Shown here one piece after another: positions 34,370 to 43,478 of a stretch of DNA of 64,000 nucleotides; the first letter of the stretch is position 1; each line of letters begins with the position of its first letter. The notes beneath the pieces were generated by a model. The model saw only the letters and a program-made list of their open reading frames with translations, had not been told where the DNA came from and searched no databases. Both the position numbers and the translations under genes were made by a program. The stretch is taken from contig CAKSHM010000004.1 of assembly GCA_934457415.1 (NCBI GenBank), forward strand, positions 150,061-214,060. Direction: 5' to 3'. The DNA comes from an uncultured Eubacteriales bacterium. GTDB taxonomy: Bacteria; Bacillota; Clostridia; Oscillospirales; Acutalibacteraceae.

Positions 34370-35704
34370 CTATTCAAATCTTTTTTTGCAGCCTAATTTC
34401 TGCTGGCAGTCGCTAAGACCTGCCGATACGGTTGTTTTTGTTCTGTTATATGATTTTTTGGCGGAATCAAGAGTCTTTGAGTCAAGTCCTAAAGACTCTA
34501 TCGCCGGCTCGCTTTCAAGCGGATAAACGGTATATTGTGCCTTGTAGCGCTCACCCGTTTTCTTGACCCATGTCGGAATTATATCAGTTGCGGTGAGCTT
34601 GACTCTTCCGTCACCGTATTTTGTAAATGTGTAGTAGAATAACACTCCGTCCTCGGTCTGTCCTCCGGGGCATTCAGCGCTCAATTCCTCAAGTCTCTGG
34701 TTTGAAATCGCATTGCCCATGGAGTAAAGACAAACGGTCTGCCTTGAACTGTCCGATGATGTCAGCATTTCAATAGGCTGCACCACATGTGGATGTCCTC
34801 CGACTATAACATCGGCGCCGATATCGCAAAGCTTTTGAGCAATGTTTTTCTGATAATCGTTTTGCTTTAACCGATATTCATCGCCCCAGTGCATGTAAAA
34901 CACAATACATTCGGCACCGTCATTCTTCATGCTTGAGACGGCATTTTCGGCATTCTGATAAAATCCGTCAAGATTTTGATAAGAAAATGAATTTATAAGC
35001 GGATTTGCTTCGGTTGAGATCAATGCTACGTTTATCGACTTTCTTCCTGCGACGTCGCATTTATTTTCGTATGTGTAGCATATCATACCGATTTTTATGC
35101 CGTTTATGTCTTTAACTATATATGTATGGTCGGATTCCTGCTCCTTTGTACCTAAAAACTCGGCGTTTTTCTCTTTTAAAACCTTAACCGTTCTTTTAAG
35201 TCCGTAAAGTCCGGTATCATAACAATGGTTGTTTGCAGTGAGAAATAAATCAATTCCCGAATTCTTACATTCGTCGATAAAATTATCGGGAACATTGAAA
35301 CTCGGATAGCCCTTGTATTCTCCCGATTCCTTTCCGCCTAAGGTTACCTCTAAATTGGCAACGGCATAGTCAGCGTCGGTAAAATATTTTTTGATATTCG
35401 GAAAGAATGCGGAAAAATCGTATGTTCCGTCTGCCTTCTTAGCGCCGTTTAAGAGAGGGTTATGCAAAAGAAGGTCGCCGGTGTTAACTACTGTCGCCGT
35501 GGCAACAACTGCATTCTTATCGGGCTTTTTCGCCTGCTGTGAAGATGCTGATGATGAGGCGCCGGATGGAGACGGCTTTATTGATTTTGAAATAATGCTG
35601 ACCGCAAATATCACCGCCGCAACAGCCGCAATAAGCAAAACCGCGCAGCAGCATAAAAATATATTTCTTTTCCTTATGGCTTTTTGCCTTTTTGTACTTC
35701 CCAT
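34370..35704 (-). CDS. CapA-family metallophosphoesterase-like protein
   Basis: A 444-residue protein with one N-terminal membrane helix (about residues 13-37), a Ser/Ala linker, and an external CapA domain. Motifs are VVNTGDLLLHNPLL, DYAVANLEVTLGG, LFLTANNHCYDTG and GGHPHVVQPIE, which carry the metal-binding residues of this calcineurin-like fold. CapA proteins take part in poly-gamma-glutamate capsule export in Bacillus, but most homologues, like this one without capBC neighbours, are unassigned. It is a single gene between terminators. Confidence 0.85.
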   Translation of the reverse strand: MGSTKRQKAIRKRNIFLCCCAVLLIAAVAAVIFAVSIISKSIKPSPSGASSSASSQQAKKPDKNAVVATATVVNTGDLLLHNPLLNGAKKADGTYDFSAFFPNIKKYFTDADYAVANLEVTLGGKESGEYKGYPSFNVPDNFIDECKNSGIDLFLTANNHCYDTGLYGLKRTVKVLKEKNAEFLGTKEQESDHTYIVKDINGIKIGMICYTYENKCDVAGRKSINVALISTEANPLINSFSYQNLDGFYQNAENAVSSMKNDGAECIVFYMHWGDEYRLKQNDYQKNIAQKLCDIGADVIVGGHPHVVQPIEMLTSSDSSRQTVCLYSMGNAISNQRLEELSAECPGGQTEDGVLFYYTFTKYGDGRVKLTATDIIPTWVKKTGERYKAQYTVYPLESEPAIESLGLDSKTLDSAKKSYNRTKTTVSAGLSDCQQKLGCKKRFE

Positions 35705-35837
35705 ATTATTTCCTTTCGGTTTTTATTATAATTATAATATACTAATTCTTATAAAAAAGCAACTTGTTTTAAAAGCAGTTGAAAAAATTCCGTTTTAATG
35801 TTAAAATTGGAAAGGTAAAATAAGGACGGTGAAATCT

Positions 35838-36803
35838 ATGGATAAGGCTCTTCTTGACAAGCTTTCAGAGATAACGGAAGAGGAAATGAGGCTTAAATCG
35901 GGAGAAAAGCTTGACATTTCCGCGTATTCGGGCAACAATTCGGGAATTGTAGACTCAAAAAAGCTTTTAAAGACAGGCTCGCTTATAACCGTACGTCCGA
36001 ATACGAGATTTACCACTTTTCCGCGGCACAAGCACAATTATATTGAAATGGTCTATGTTTTAAAAGGAAAACAGACCCATATCATTGAAAATGAGAATAA
36101 AATTGTTTTGCACGAGGGCGGACTGTTGATGATGAATCAGCATGTTTATCATGAGACGGAATATTCCTCGCAAAACGATATCGCGGTTAACTTTATTATT
36201 CTTCCCGAATTTTTTGATACGGCTATCGAAATGGCGGGCAATAAAAGCATAATAGCTGAGTTTATTTTTTCGGGTCTTTCAAGCGAAAGCCGTTCGATAG
36301 ATTATATTTATTTTGATATCAAGGACGATGTTCCCGTTAAAAATCTAATAGAAAACCTTATGTGGTCGGCTGTATTTAAAAAGGGAAGCCGAAGAATAGA
36401 TCAGATAACCATGGGGCTTCTTATAATGTCTCTAATGCGAAGCCCGAAGCTTTCGGTCACGGGTAAAAACGCTACCTCCGCCGAAAGCACCGCAATGCTG
36501 GCTTTAAAAGAAATTGACGAAAACTATAAATTCGCATCTCTTTCTTCCGTCGCCGAAAAAAACCATGTTTCCTCAGCCTATGTCAGCAAAGCCGTAAAGC
36601 TTGCGACGGGCAAAACCTTTAAGGAGCTGCTTTGCGATAAAAGACTTAAAAGAGCCGCGGAACTGCTTAAAACCTCAAGGCTTACGGTCGATGAAATAAT
36701 AAGATATGTGGGCTATGAAAATTCAAGCTATTTTTATAAAGCGTTTTTTGAAAAATATAAAATGACTCCTAAAAGCTACAGATTGGGCGGCAAGGTTAAA
36801 TAA
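35838..36803 (+). CDS. AraC-family regulator of the rhamnose genes
   Basis: A 321-residue regulator with a cupin sensor (FPRHKHNYIEMVYVLKGKQ) and a C-terminal AraC DNA-binding domain (FASLSSVAEKNHVSSAYVSK, VDEIIRYVGYENSSYFYKAF, MTPKSYR). It lies 78 bp upstream of rhaA on the same strand and probably controls it, playing the role of RhaR/RhaS; this is inferred from position. I start at the ATG at 35838, eight bases after AAGGACGG; a GTG nine bases earlier overlaps that site. Confidence 0.88.
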   Translation: MDKALLDKLSEITEEEMRLKSGEKLDISAYSGNNSGIVDSKKLLKTGSLITVRPNTRFTTFPRHKHNYIEMVYVLKGKQTHIIENENKIVLHEGGLLMMNQHVYHETEYSSQNDIAVNFIILPEFFDTAIEMAGNKSIIAEFIFSGLSSESRSIDYIYFDIKDDVPVKNLIENLMWSAVFKKGSRRIDQITMGLLIMSLMRSPKLSVTGKNATSAESTAMLALKEIDENYKFASLSSVAEKNHVSSAYVSKAVKLATGKTFKELLCDKRLKRAAELLKTSRLTVDEIIRYVGYENSSYFYKAFFEKYKMTPKSYRLGGKVK

Positions 36804-36881
36804 GGTCCCTGTTTTATAAAATAATGACCTTTAAATTATTGATTTTCTGTTCTATAATAAAGAAAAAAGGAGGATATAATT

Positions 36882-38135
36882 ATGATTCATTATCTTCAGT
36901 CAAAAAAGAAATATGAAAGCTTAGGTATTGATGTCGATAAGGCGCTTGAAACCTTAAAGAGTCTGCCCGTAAGCCTTCATTGCTGGCAGGGCGACGATGT
37001 AACCGGCTTTGACCATGACGGTCCCTTAACCGGCGGAATTCAGACCACGGGAAATTATCCCGGCAAGGCTAAAACCCCGGATGAGCTTATGCAGGATATG
37101 GAAAAGGTTATCTCACTTTGCCCGGGAAAAAAGAAGCTTAATTTGCACGCAAGCTATGCAATATTTGAAAACGGCGGGTTTGTTGACCGCGATAAGCTTG
37201 AACCCAAGCACTTTGCAAAGTGGGTCGAATTTGCGAAAAAGCATAATATGGGAATAGATTTCAACCCCACATTCTTTTCCCACCCGAATATAAAGGACGG
37301 GCTTACTCTTTCAAGCCCCGATGAAAGCGTCCGCAAATTCTGGATAGAGCACGGAAAGGCTTGTATCAGAATATCAGGATATTTTGCCGAGGAGACGGGA
37401 ATTCCCTGCGTTATGAACATCTGGACCGGAGACGGCTTCAAGGATATCCCCGGCGACAGAATGGGTCCGAGAATGAGATACAAGGATTCAATAGAGCAGA
37501 TTTTAAGCGAGCCTTATGATTTTAAAAAGGTAAAGCCCTGCGTTGAGTCAAAGGTTTTCGGGATAGGCGTTGAGGCGTATACCTCGGGATCCGCCGAATT
37601 TGCCCTCTCCTTTGCGGCAATGAATAAGGATAAGTGTATGCCGCTTATGGATAACGGACATTATCACCCGACGGAGGTTGTTTCGGATAAAATTCCCGCG
37701 CTCCTTTGCTTCTTTAACGAAATTGCTCTTCATATAACAAGACCTATCCGCTGGGATTCCGACCATGTTGTTATTTTTGATGATGAAACAAAAGAAATGG
37801 CAAAGGAAATCGTCCGCTGTAATGCGCTTGACAGAGTTTATATGGCTCTTGATTATTTTGACGCGAGCATAAACAGAATTTCCGCTTGGTCCGTAGGCTT
37901 CAGAAGCTGGCAGAAGGCGCTTTTAAACGCGCTCCTTATGCCGCATGATAAGCTTAAAGCTCTGCAGGATGAGGGAAGATTTACAGAGCTTATGGTTTTA
38001 AATGAGGAAATAAAAACTCTGCCGTTCGGCGATATCTGGGAGCAGTACTGCAAATCTTCGGGCGTTCCTACGGACGGCGAGCTTTTCGGCGAAGTAGATA
38101 AATATGAAAAAGAAGTTCTGATAAAAAGGGGATAA
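36882..38135 (+). CDS. rhaA: L-rhamnose isomerase
   Basis: RhaA turns L-rhamnose into L-rhamnulose, using Mn2+. The 417-residue protein shows LKSLPVSLHCWQGDDVTGFD, GGIQTTGNYPGKA, LNLHASYA and DFNPTFFSHP, then MDNGHYHPTE and WDSDHVVIFDDE, which hold the metal ligands of the family. The start follows AAGGAGG. A TATAAT lies at 36853-36858, but the -35 region is poor (TTTAAA), which fits an activator-dependent promoter. rhaD follows after six bases. Confidence 0.96.
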   Translation: MIHYLQSKKKYESLGIDVDKALETLKSLPVSLHCWQGDDVTGFDHDGPLTGGIQTTGNYPGKAKTPDELMQDMEKVISLCPGKKKLNLHASYAIFENGGFVDRDKLEPKHFAKWVEFAKKHNMGIDFNPTFFSHPNIKDGLTLSSPDESVRKFWIEHGKACIRISGYFAEETGIPCVMNIWTGDGFKDIPGDRMGPRMRYKDSIEQILSEPYDFKKVKPCVESKVFGIGVEAYTSGSAEFALSFAAMNKDKCMPLMDNGHYHPTEVVSDKIPALLCFFNEIALHITRPIRWDSDHVVIFDDETKEMAKEIVRCNALDRVYMALDYFDASINRISAWSVGFRSWQKALLNALLMPHDKLKALQDEGRFTELMVLNEEIKTLPFGDIWEQYCKSSGVPTDGELFGEVDKYEKEVLIKRG

Positions 38136-38141
38136 TTAAAA

Positions 38142-38963
38142 ATGGGAATACTTGATATCAAGGTTTTAAAGGATTACATAAGAATTTGTAACGACGGCTG
38201 GCTTCAGGGCTGGCACGAGAGAAACGGCGGAAATCTTACCTATCGTATGACCGACGAAGAGGTTAACGAATGCAGGCCTTATTTCAGCTTTGAGCGTCCG
38301 TGGGTAAATATGGGCGTTCAGGCGGATAACCTTAAAAATGAATACTTTTTGGCTACAGGCTCGGGCAAGTTTTTCAGAAATGTTATTTTAGAGCCGCAGG
38401 ATAATATTTGTATCGTAGAGATTAACGATAAGGGCGACAGCTACCGAATTGTCTGGGGACTTGTAAAGGGCGGAAGACCCACAAGCGAATTCCCGAGCCA
38501 TTTTATGAATCACAGCGTAAGAAAAGCCGCTACAAACGGTGAAAACAGGGTTATTTATCATGCCCATCCCGCGAATGTTATAGCTCTTACCTATGTTCTT
38601 CCTCTTACCGCAAAGGCATTTACGCGCGCCCTCTGGCAGAGTGCAACCGAGTGTCCGGTGGTTTTCCCGAACGGCGTGGGAGTAGTTGAGTGGATGGTCC
38701 CCGGAGGCTCCGATATAGCTATGGCTACAAGCAGGCTCATGGAAAAATATGAGGCTGCGGTCTGGGCTCACCACGGACTTTTCTGCTCCGGCCCCGATTT
38801 TGATATAACCTTCGGACTTATGCACACCATTGAAAAGGCCGCAGAAATTTATGTCAAGGTATTAACTATGGGCAAGGACATAAAGCAGACCATAACCGAC
38901 GATAATTTAAGGGCAATCGCCAAGGAATTCGGCGTAACCTTAAATGAAGAGTTTTTGGATTAA
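38142..38963 (+). CDS. rhaD: Rhamnulose-1-phosphate aldolase
   Basis: A class II aldolase that splits rhamnulose-1-phosphate into dihydroxyacetone phosphate and lactaldehyde. Motifs are GWHERNGGNLTYR for phosphate binding, PTSEFPSHFMNH, the zinc ligands in VIYHAHPANVIALT, and a third one in WAHHGLFCSG. The length of 273 is typical. It follows rhaA closely. The pathway also needs rhamnulokinase (RhaB), which is not in the window. Confidence 0.95.
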   Translation: MGILDIKVLKDYIRICNDGWLQGWHERNGGNLTYRMTDEEVNECRPYFSFERPWVNMGVQADNLKNEYFLATGSGKFFRNVILEPQDNICIVEINDKGDSYRIVWGLVKGGRPTSEFPSHFMNHSVRKAATNGENRVIYHAHPANVIALTYVLPLTAKAFTRALWQSATECPVVFPNGVGVVEWMVPGGSDIAMATSRLMEKYEAAVWAHHGLFCSGPDFDITFGLMHTIEKAAEIYVKVLTMGKDIKQTITDDNLRAIAKEFGVTLNEEFLD

Positions 38964-39253
38964 AAAATGTGAGCCTTACGGCACCTGATATAACCAAACC
39001 TAACGTCTTTGCCTGCGGCAAAGCCGCTTTTTCCTCCGGAAGACGGGAACCCTTTTGTCCGCTAATGCGGACATTTCCCCTAACAGGGGAATTTCCTTTC
39101 GTCTAAAGGGGAAGCCTTGGTTTGTGCAAAATCTAAAGTCAGGCTCCCTTCTTATTGACGAATGTCAATACAGAGGGGAGCTGTCAGCTTCAGCTGACTG
39201 AGGGGTATTTGTCTAAAATCTATTGTCTAATGTCTAATATCCAGTAGTTGTCT
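38964..39253. repeat. Hairpin-rich intergenic region after rhaD
   Basis: No gene is seen in the nearly 400 bp between rhaD and pyrH. It holds a chain of hairpins: GTCCGC-TAAT-GCGGAC near 39058, CCCCT-AAC-AGGGG, ATTGAC-GAAT-GTCAAT (39157-39172) inside a GCTCCC/GGGAGC stem, and GTCAGC-TTCA-GCTGAC. The GGGAGCTGTCAGC...GCTGACTGAGGGG pattern resembles interspersed palindromic repeats known from gut Firmicutes. TCTAATGTCTAATATC units at 39209-39243 match the tracts elsewhere in the window. Confidence 0.6.
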
Positions 39254-39289
39254 CAAAAGCTTACCTTTAAAACCGGTAAGCTTTTTTTG
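39254..39289 (+). terminator. Terminator upstream of pyrH
   Basis: AAAAGCTTACC pairs with GGTAAGCTTTT, followed by TTT. It probably ends rhaAD transcription. Confidence 0.85.
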
Positions 39290-39297
39290 TTTTAAGA

Positions 39298-39326
39298 TTG
39301 ACATTATCTGCTTATTATTGTAAAAT
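39298..39326 (+). promoter_or_regulatory. SigA promoter of the pyrH-polC cluster
   Basis: TTGACA at 39298-39303 and TAAAAT at 39321-39326 with a 17-bp spacer. Confidence 0.75.
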
Positions 39327-39361
39327 AATACTGATAGATTTTATATGTTGGGAGATATGAG

Positions 39362-40066
39362 ATGAAACCTGTTTATAAAAGAATACTTCTTAAATTAAGC
39401 GGTGAGGTCCTTGCCGGAGAAAAGGGTACCGGAATTGATTTCGATAAGGTTCTTGAGGTATGCAAAAGCGTCAAGAAATGTGTCGATATGGGTGTTGAGG
39501 TCGCCATTGTTGTAGGCGGAGGAAACTTCTGGCGCGGAAGAACAAGCGGTAAAATGGACAGAACAAGGGCGGACCACATGGGAATGCTCGCTACAACCAT
39601 AAATTCTCTCGCTCTTGCGGACGCACTTGAGCAATTAGGAGTTACGGCGAGGGTACAGACCGCAATTGAAATGAGACAGATAGCCGAGCCTTATATCAGA
39701 AATAAGGCTGTAAGGCACCTTGAAAAAGGGAGAGTTGTTATATTCGGCTGCGGAACGGGCAATCCGTTCTTCTCAACCGATACCGCGGCGGCGCTTCGCG
39801 CGGCTGAAATCGGAGCGGATGTTATATTTAAGGCAACGAATGTTGACGGCGTTTATGACAGCGACCCGAGAAAAAATCCGGAAGCAAAGAAATTCGATAC
39901 TCTTTCCCACCACGATGTGCTTTCGTTAGAGCTTCATGTTATGGATTCTACCGCCGCATCGCTTTGCATGGATAATAATATCGAAATTTTGGTTTTCAAT
40001 CTCAATGACCCTGAAAATATAGTAAAAGCCGTTGTCGGAAAGCATAACGGAACACTTGTAAAATAA
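39362..40066 (+). CDS. pyrH: UMP kinase
   Basis: PyrH phosphorylates UMP to UDP; it belongs to the amino acid kinase fold and forms hexamers. The N-terminus is YKRILLKLSGEVLAG, then VAIVVGGGNFWRGR, ADHMGMLATTINSLAL, GCGTGNPFFSTDTAAALRA and KATNVDGVYDSDP; all are hallmark segments. The length of 234 is normal. It heads the cluster pyrH-frr-uppS-cdsA-dxr-rseP-ispG-polC. Confidence 0.97.
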   Translation: MKPVYKRILLKLSGEVLAGEKGTGIDFDKVLEVCKSVKKCVDMGVEVAIVVGGGNFWRGRTSGKMDRTRADHMGMLATTINSLALADALEQLGVTARVQTAIEMRQIAEPYIRNKAVRHLEKGRVVIFGCGTGNPFFSTDTAAALRAAEIGADVIFKATNVDGVYDSDPRKNPEAKKFDTLSHHDVLSLELHVMDSTAASLCMDNNIEILVFNLNDPENIVKAVVGKHNGTLVK

Positions 40067-40085
40067 ACTTTTTGGAGGCAAATTT

Positions 40086-40640
40086 ATGCAGGAATTACTT
40101 AAAAACACCGAAGAAAAGATGGAAAAATCCATTGCCGCTTTAGAGCGCGAATATAAGTCGATAAGAGCAGGTAGAGCAAACGCTTCGGTTTTAGACCGTA
40201 TAACCGTTGATTATTACGGCGCGCCTACTCCCATTCAGCAGATGGCGGCAATATCTATTCCCGAGGCGAGAACGCTTATGATTCAGCCGTGGGATCCGAC
40301 GGTTTTAAAGGATATTGAAAAGGCTATTCTCACTTCCGAGATCGGAATCAACCCTCAGAACGACGGAAAGGTTATAAGACTTAACTTCCCTCCTCTTACA
40401 GAGGAAAGAAGAAAGGATATAGTTAAGGAAGTGCGCAAGAAATGCGAGGAGGCAAAGGTTGCTCTGCGCAATCAGCGCAGAGACGCTCTTGATAAGCTTA
40501 AAGCACTTAAGAAAGCTTCAGAAATAACCGAGGATGAGGAATCGAACGGAGAAAAGAAAATTCAAAATCTCACCGACAAGTTCTGCAAGGAATGCGACGA
40601 ACTAAGCGTGGCTAAAGAAAAAGAGATAATGGAGCTTTAA
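40086..40640 (+). CDS. frr: Ribosome recycling factor
   Basis: RRF splits the ribosome after termination, together with EF-G. The 184-residue protein shows SIRAGRANASVLDRITVDYY, PIQQMAAISIPEARTLMIQP, GKVIRLNFPPLTEERRKD and a C-terminal helix with KCEEAKVALRNQRRDA. TGGAGG precedes the ATG 19 bp after pyrH, a very common gene pair. Confidence 0.97.
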   Translation: MQELLKNTEEKMEKSIAALEREYKSIRAGRANASVLDRITVDYYGAPTPIQQMAAISIPEARTLMIQPWDPTVLKDIEKAILTSEIGINPQNDGKVIRLNFPPLTEERRKDIVKEVRKKCEEAKVALRNQRRDALDKLKALKKASEITEDEESNGEKKIQNLTDKFCKECDELSVAKEKEIMEL

Positions 40641-40642
40641 TA

Positions 40643-41359
40643 ATGCCGTTTTTTAAAAAAAGGGCAGCGGTCGAAAGGTCGCTGCCTCAACACATTGCAA
40701 TAATTATGGACGGAAACGGAAGATGGGCGAAAAAACGCGGACTTCCCCGTTCGGCGGGTCATGCGGCAGGCGCTAAGACCTTTAAGCAGATAGCAAGATA
40801 CTGCAATAAGATAGGCATAAAATATCTGACGGTATATGCTTTTTCCACCGAAAACTGGAAGCGTCCCGAAACGGAAGTCAAGGGAATCATGGACCTTTTC
40901 AGGAGCTATCTTAAGGATGTTGATAATTTCAAGGGCGAAAATATAAGACTTGAATTTATCGGGGACAGGGAGCCTCTTGCAGACGATATAAAAAAGCTTA
41001 TGGAGCATGCCGAAGAAGAAAGCGCAAACGCTACGGGGCTTCACCTTAATATGGCGGTAAATTACGGCGGAAGAGACGAGATAGTCCATGCCGTAAAGGC
41101 TATAATAAAAGAGGGAATTTCTGCTGAAGAAATAACGGAGGATACGGTTGCTTCCCATCTTTACACCTCCGGTCAGCCGGACCCTGATTTTATAATAAGA
41201 CCGAGCGGAGAATACAGACTTTCAAATTATCTTATCTGGCAGTCGGCTTATGCGGAATATTGGTTTTCCGATGTTTTGTGGCCCGATTTCAAGCCTAAGC
41301 ATTTAGATAAGGCATTAGAGGATTTTTCAAACAGAAACCGCAGGTTTGGCGGCGTCTGA
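40643..41359 (+). CDS. uppS: Undecaprenyl diphosphate synthase
   Basis: A cis-prenyltransferase that makes the C55 carrier lipid for cell-wall synthesis. It has HIAIIMDGNGRWAKKRGLPR with the catalytic Asp, GHAAGAKT, YLTVYAFSTENWKRP, and the C-terminal RPSGEYRLSNYLIWQSAYAE. The length of 238 fits. It starts two bases after the frr stop, and GGAG within the end of frr serves as its ribosome site. Confidence 0.97.
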   Translation: MPFFKKRAAVERSLPQHIAIIMDGNGRWAKKRGLPRSAGHAAGAKTFKQIARYCNKIGIKYLTVYAFSTENWKRPETEVKGIMDLFRSYLKDVDNFKGENIRLEFIGDREPLADDIKKLMEHAEEESANATGLHLNMAVNYGGRDEIVHAVKAIIKEGISAEEITEDTVASHLYTSGQPDPDFIIRPSGEYRLSNYLIWQSAYAEYWFSDVLWPDFKPKHLDKALEDFSNRNRRFGGV

Positions 41360-41392
41360 CGGATTTTGGTACTCTTATTACAAGGAGCATTT

Positions 41393-42325
41393 ATGAAAAC
41401 AAGAATTATTTCAGGTGCGGTTTTGATAGCGCTTGTTACAGGCGTTCTTATTTTAGGCTACAGTGTAAATGAAATTATTATTACGTTTTTTTTAGGTTTG
41501 CTTGCGGCTGCGGCGGTCTATGAGCTGCTTAAAAATGTTGCAGGCATTAAAGAAAAAACCGCATATTATACCGCAGGAGTCTATTCTTTTTTGCAGGTGC
41601 TTGCATTTAGTTCTGCTGCAGAAAAATTTTTAATAGCGATATTCTGTCCTAAGGTTTGGGACACGGCGCATGAATTTCCTACAAAGGCCTACTCTTTCAT
41701 AAGCGATACTCTTTTTTATCTCGGAAGACCCGGGCTTTTAAGCGTAACGGTTGCGGTTATTTATTTTATTTTCGCGGTTGTTATGATTTTAAGGAACCAC
41801 GGCAAATACAGTCTTGCGCAGATAGTTTGCCTTAGCGCAATGCCTTTTATAATTTCAAGAGGCTTTTCTTTCCTTGACAGTATTGTTATAAAAAATACGG
41901 GGGACACCTCGGCTAACGGAATTTATTATCTGCTTTTGCTTCTTAATTTTTCCGCCGTTTGCGACACGGGCGCTTATTTTACAGGCGTTTTCTTCGGCAG
42001 GCATAAGCTTTGTCCGAATATCAGCCCGAAAAAAACGTTTGAGGGTGCGGCAGGCGGAATTGTATGGAGCATGATAGTTTCGGTTGTTTTAATGCTCTGC
42101 TTTAAAATTGACTCATCAAAAATCGCGGTGACGGTTGTTCTCACTATTCCGCTTTGTATAGTCGGAATGTTAGGCGATCTGTTCGCGTCTTCCTTTAAAC
42201 GCTCGGTCGGCGTTAAGGATTACGGAAATATAATCCCCGGCCACGGAGGAATTCTCGATAGATTTGATTCTATTCTTCTGTTATCACCGGTGGTATATAT
42301 TTTGTGTTCTTACGGTATAATTTAA
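41393..42325 (+). CDS. cdsA: Phosphatidate cytidylyltransferase
   Basis: CdsA makes CDP-diacylglycerol for phospholipid synthesis. The 310-residue protein has about eight membrane helices and the C-terminal family signature: SSFKRSVGVKDYGNIIPGHG followed by GILDRFDS. I start at the ATG at 41393, with AAGGAG upstream, rather than at 41366. The stop overlaps the dxr start by one base (TAATG). Confidence 0.94.
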   Translation: MKTRIISGAVLIALVTGVLILGYSVNEIIITFFLGLLAAAAVYELLKNVAGIKEKTAYYTAGVYSFLQVLAFSSAAEKFLIAIFCPKVWDTAHEFPTKAYSFISDTLFYLGRPGLLSVTVAVIYFIFAVVMILRNHGKYSLAQIVCLSAMPFIISRGFSFLDSIVIKNTGDTSANGIYYLLLLLNFSAVCDTGAYFTGVFFGRHKLCPNISPKKTFEGAAGGIVWSMIVSVVLMLCFKIDSSKIAVTVVLTIPLCIVGMLGDLFASSFKRSVGVKDYGNIIPGHGGILDRFDSILLLSPVVYILCSYGII

Positions 42326-43461
42326 TGAGGGATTTAGTCATTTTAGGGTCGACAGGCTCTATCGGAACTCAGACCTTACAGGTCGCGGAAAAATGCGGCT
42401 TTAAAATAAGCGCTCTTGCCGCGGGCAAAAACGCGGAAATGCTCGAAGCTCAGGCAAGAAAATTCAAGCCTGAGGCTGTCGCTCTTTTTGACGAAAGGAA
42501 AGCGAAGGAGCTTAAAGTCGCGCTTAAGGATACTTCTGTTAAGGTGTATTCGGGCGAAAGCGGCGTTTGCGCGCTGGCGGAGAGCTTCGGCAATACCGTT
42601 TGCAGTTCGATCGTCGGCATTGCGGGACTTAAGCCGACTGTAAGCGCAATTAAAGCTAAAAAAACAATAGCTTTAAGCAATAAGGAAACATTGGTTACGG
42701 CAGGCGGGCTTGTAAACAGACTGGCAGAGGAAAATGATGTAAAAATTCTTCCTGTTGACAGCGAGCATTCGGCTATTTTTCAGTCTTTGCAGGGTGCGCC
42801 TGAAAAAAGTCTTAAAAAAATTATTCTGACCGCTTCGGGCGGTCCGTTTTTCGGTAAAACCGAAAGCGAACTTGAAAGTGTAACCGCTGCCGAGGCGCTT
42901 AAGCACCCTAACTGGTCGATGGGCGCTAAAATCACCGTCGATTCCGCAACGCTTATGAATAAAGGACTTGAGGTGATAGAGGCGGTTCACCTTTTCGGAG
43001 TGATGCCGGATGATATCGAAGTGCTTGTTCACAGACAAAGTATTCTTCATTCTGCCGTTGAGCTTTCGGACGGGGCGGTCATAGCTCAGCTCGGAACTCC
43101 CGATATGAGGCTTCCGATACAGTATGCTTTGACCTATCCCGAAAGGGGAAGCGCTTTTGATACCCTTTCGCTTTCCGATATAGGTACGCTTACCTTTGAA
43201 AAGCCGGATACGGACACATTTAAATGTCTTCCTCTTTGCATAAGCGCAATTAAGCGCGGAGGGCTTTATCCTGCCGCGGTAAACGGAGCGAATGAGGAAA
43301 GCGTAAAGCTGTTTTTAGAGGGAAAAATAAAGTTTACGGACATTGCAAGGCTTAATGCCGAGGCAATGGAAAATGCCGAAAATATAAAGGATTACAGTAT
43401 TTCTGATGTTTTTGAAGCCGATAAAAAGGCAAGAGAATTTGTAAAAAAGAAAATTATATAA
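42325..43461 (+). CDS. dxr: 1-deoxy-D-xylulose-5-phosphate reductoisomerase
   Basis: Dxr makes 2-C-methyl-D-erythritol 4-phosphate, the committed step of the MEP isoprenoid pathway. It shows the NADPH-binding LGSTGSIGTQTLQV, the LSNKETLVTAG and LPVDSEHSAIFQSL segments, HPNWSMGAKITVDSATLMNK and GLEVIEA. The length is 378. The ATG at 42325 overlaps the cdsA stop; an earlier in-frame start at 42304 lies inside cdsA. With uppS and ispG in the same cluster it links isoprenoid precursor supply to the wall carrier lipid. Confidence 0.97.
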   Translation: MRDLVILGSTGSIGTQTLQVAEKCGFKISALAAGKNAEMLEAQARKFKPEAVALFDERKAKELKVALKDTSVKVYSGESGVCALAESFGNTVCSSIVGIAGLKPTVSAIKAKKTIALSNKETLVTAGGLVNRLAEENDVKILPVDSEHSAIFQSLQGAPEKSLKKIILTASGGPFFGKTESELESVTAAEALKHPNWSMGAKITVDSATLMNKGLEVIEAVHLFGVMPDDIEVLVHRQSILHSAVELSDGAVIAQLGTPDMRLPIQYALTYPERGSAFDTLSLSDIGTLTFEKPDTDTFKCLPLCISAIKRGGLYPAAVNGANEESVKLFLEGKIKFTDIARLNAEAMENAENIKDYSISDVFEADKKAREFVKKKII

Positions 43462-43478
43462 TTAGTTAGTATAAGGGA

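Noticed and set aside
37121..37133. Second Noc-like site (GCCCGGGAAAA)
   Set aside because: It matches only the central CCCGGG and one arm, so it is not a credible palindromic site.
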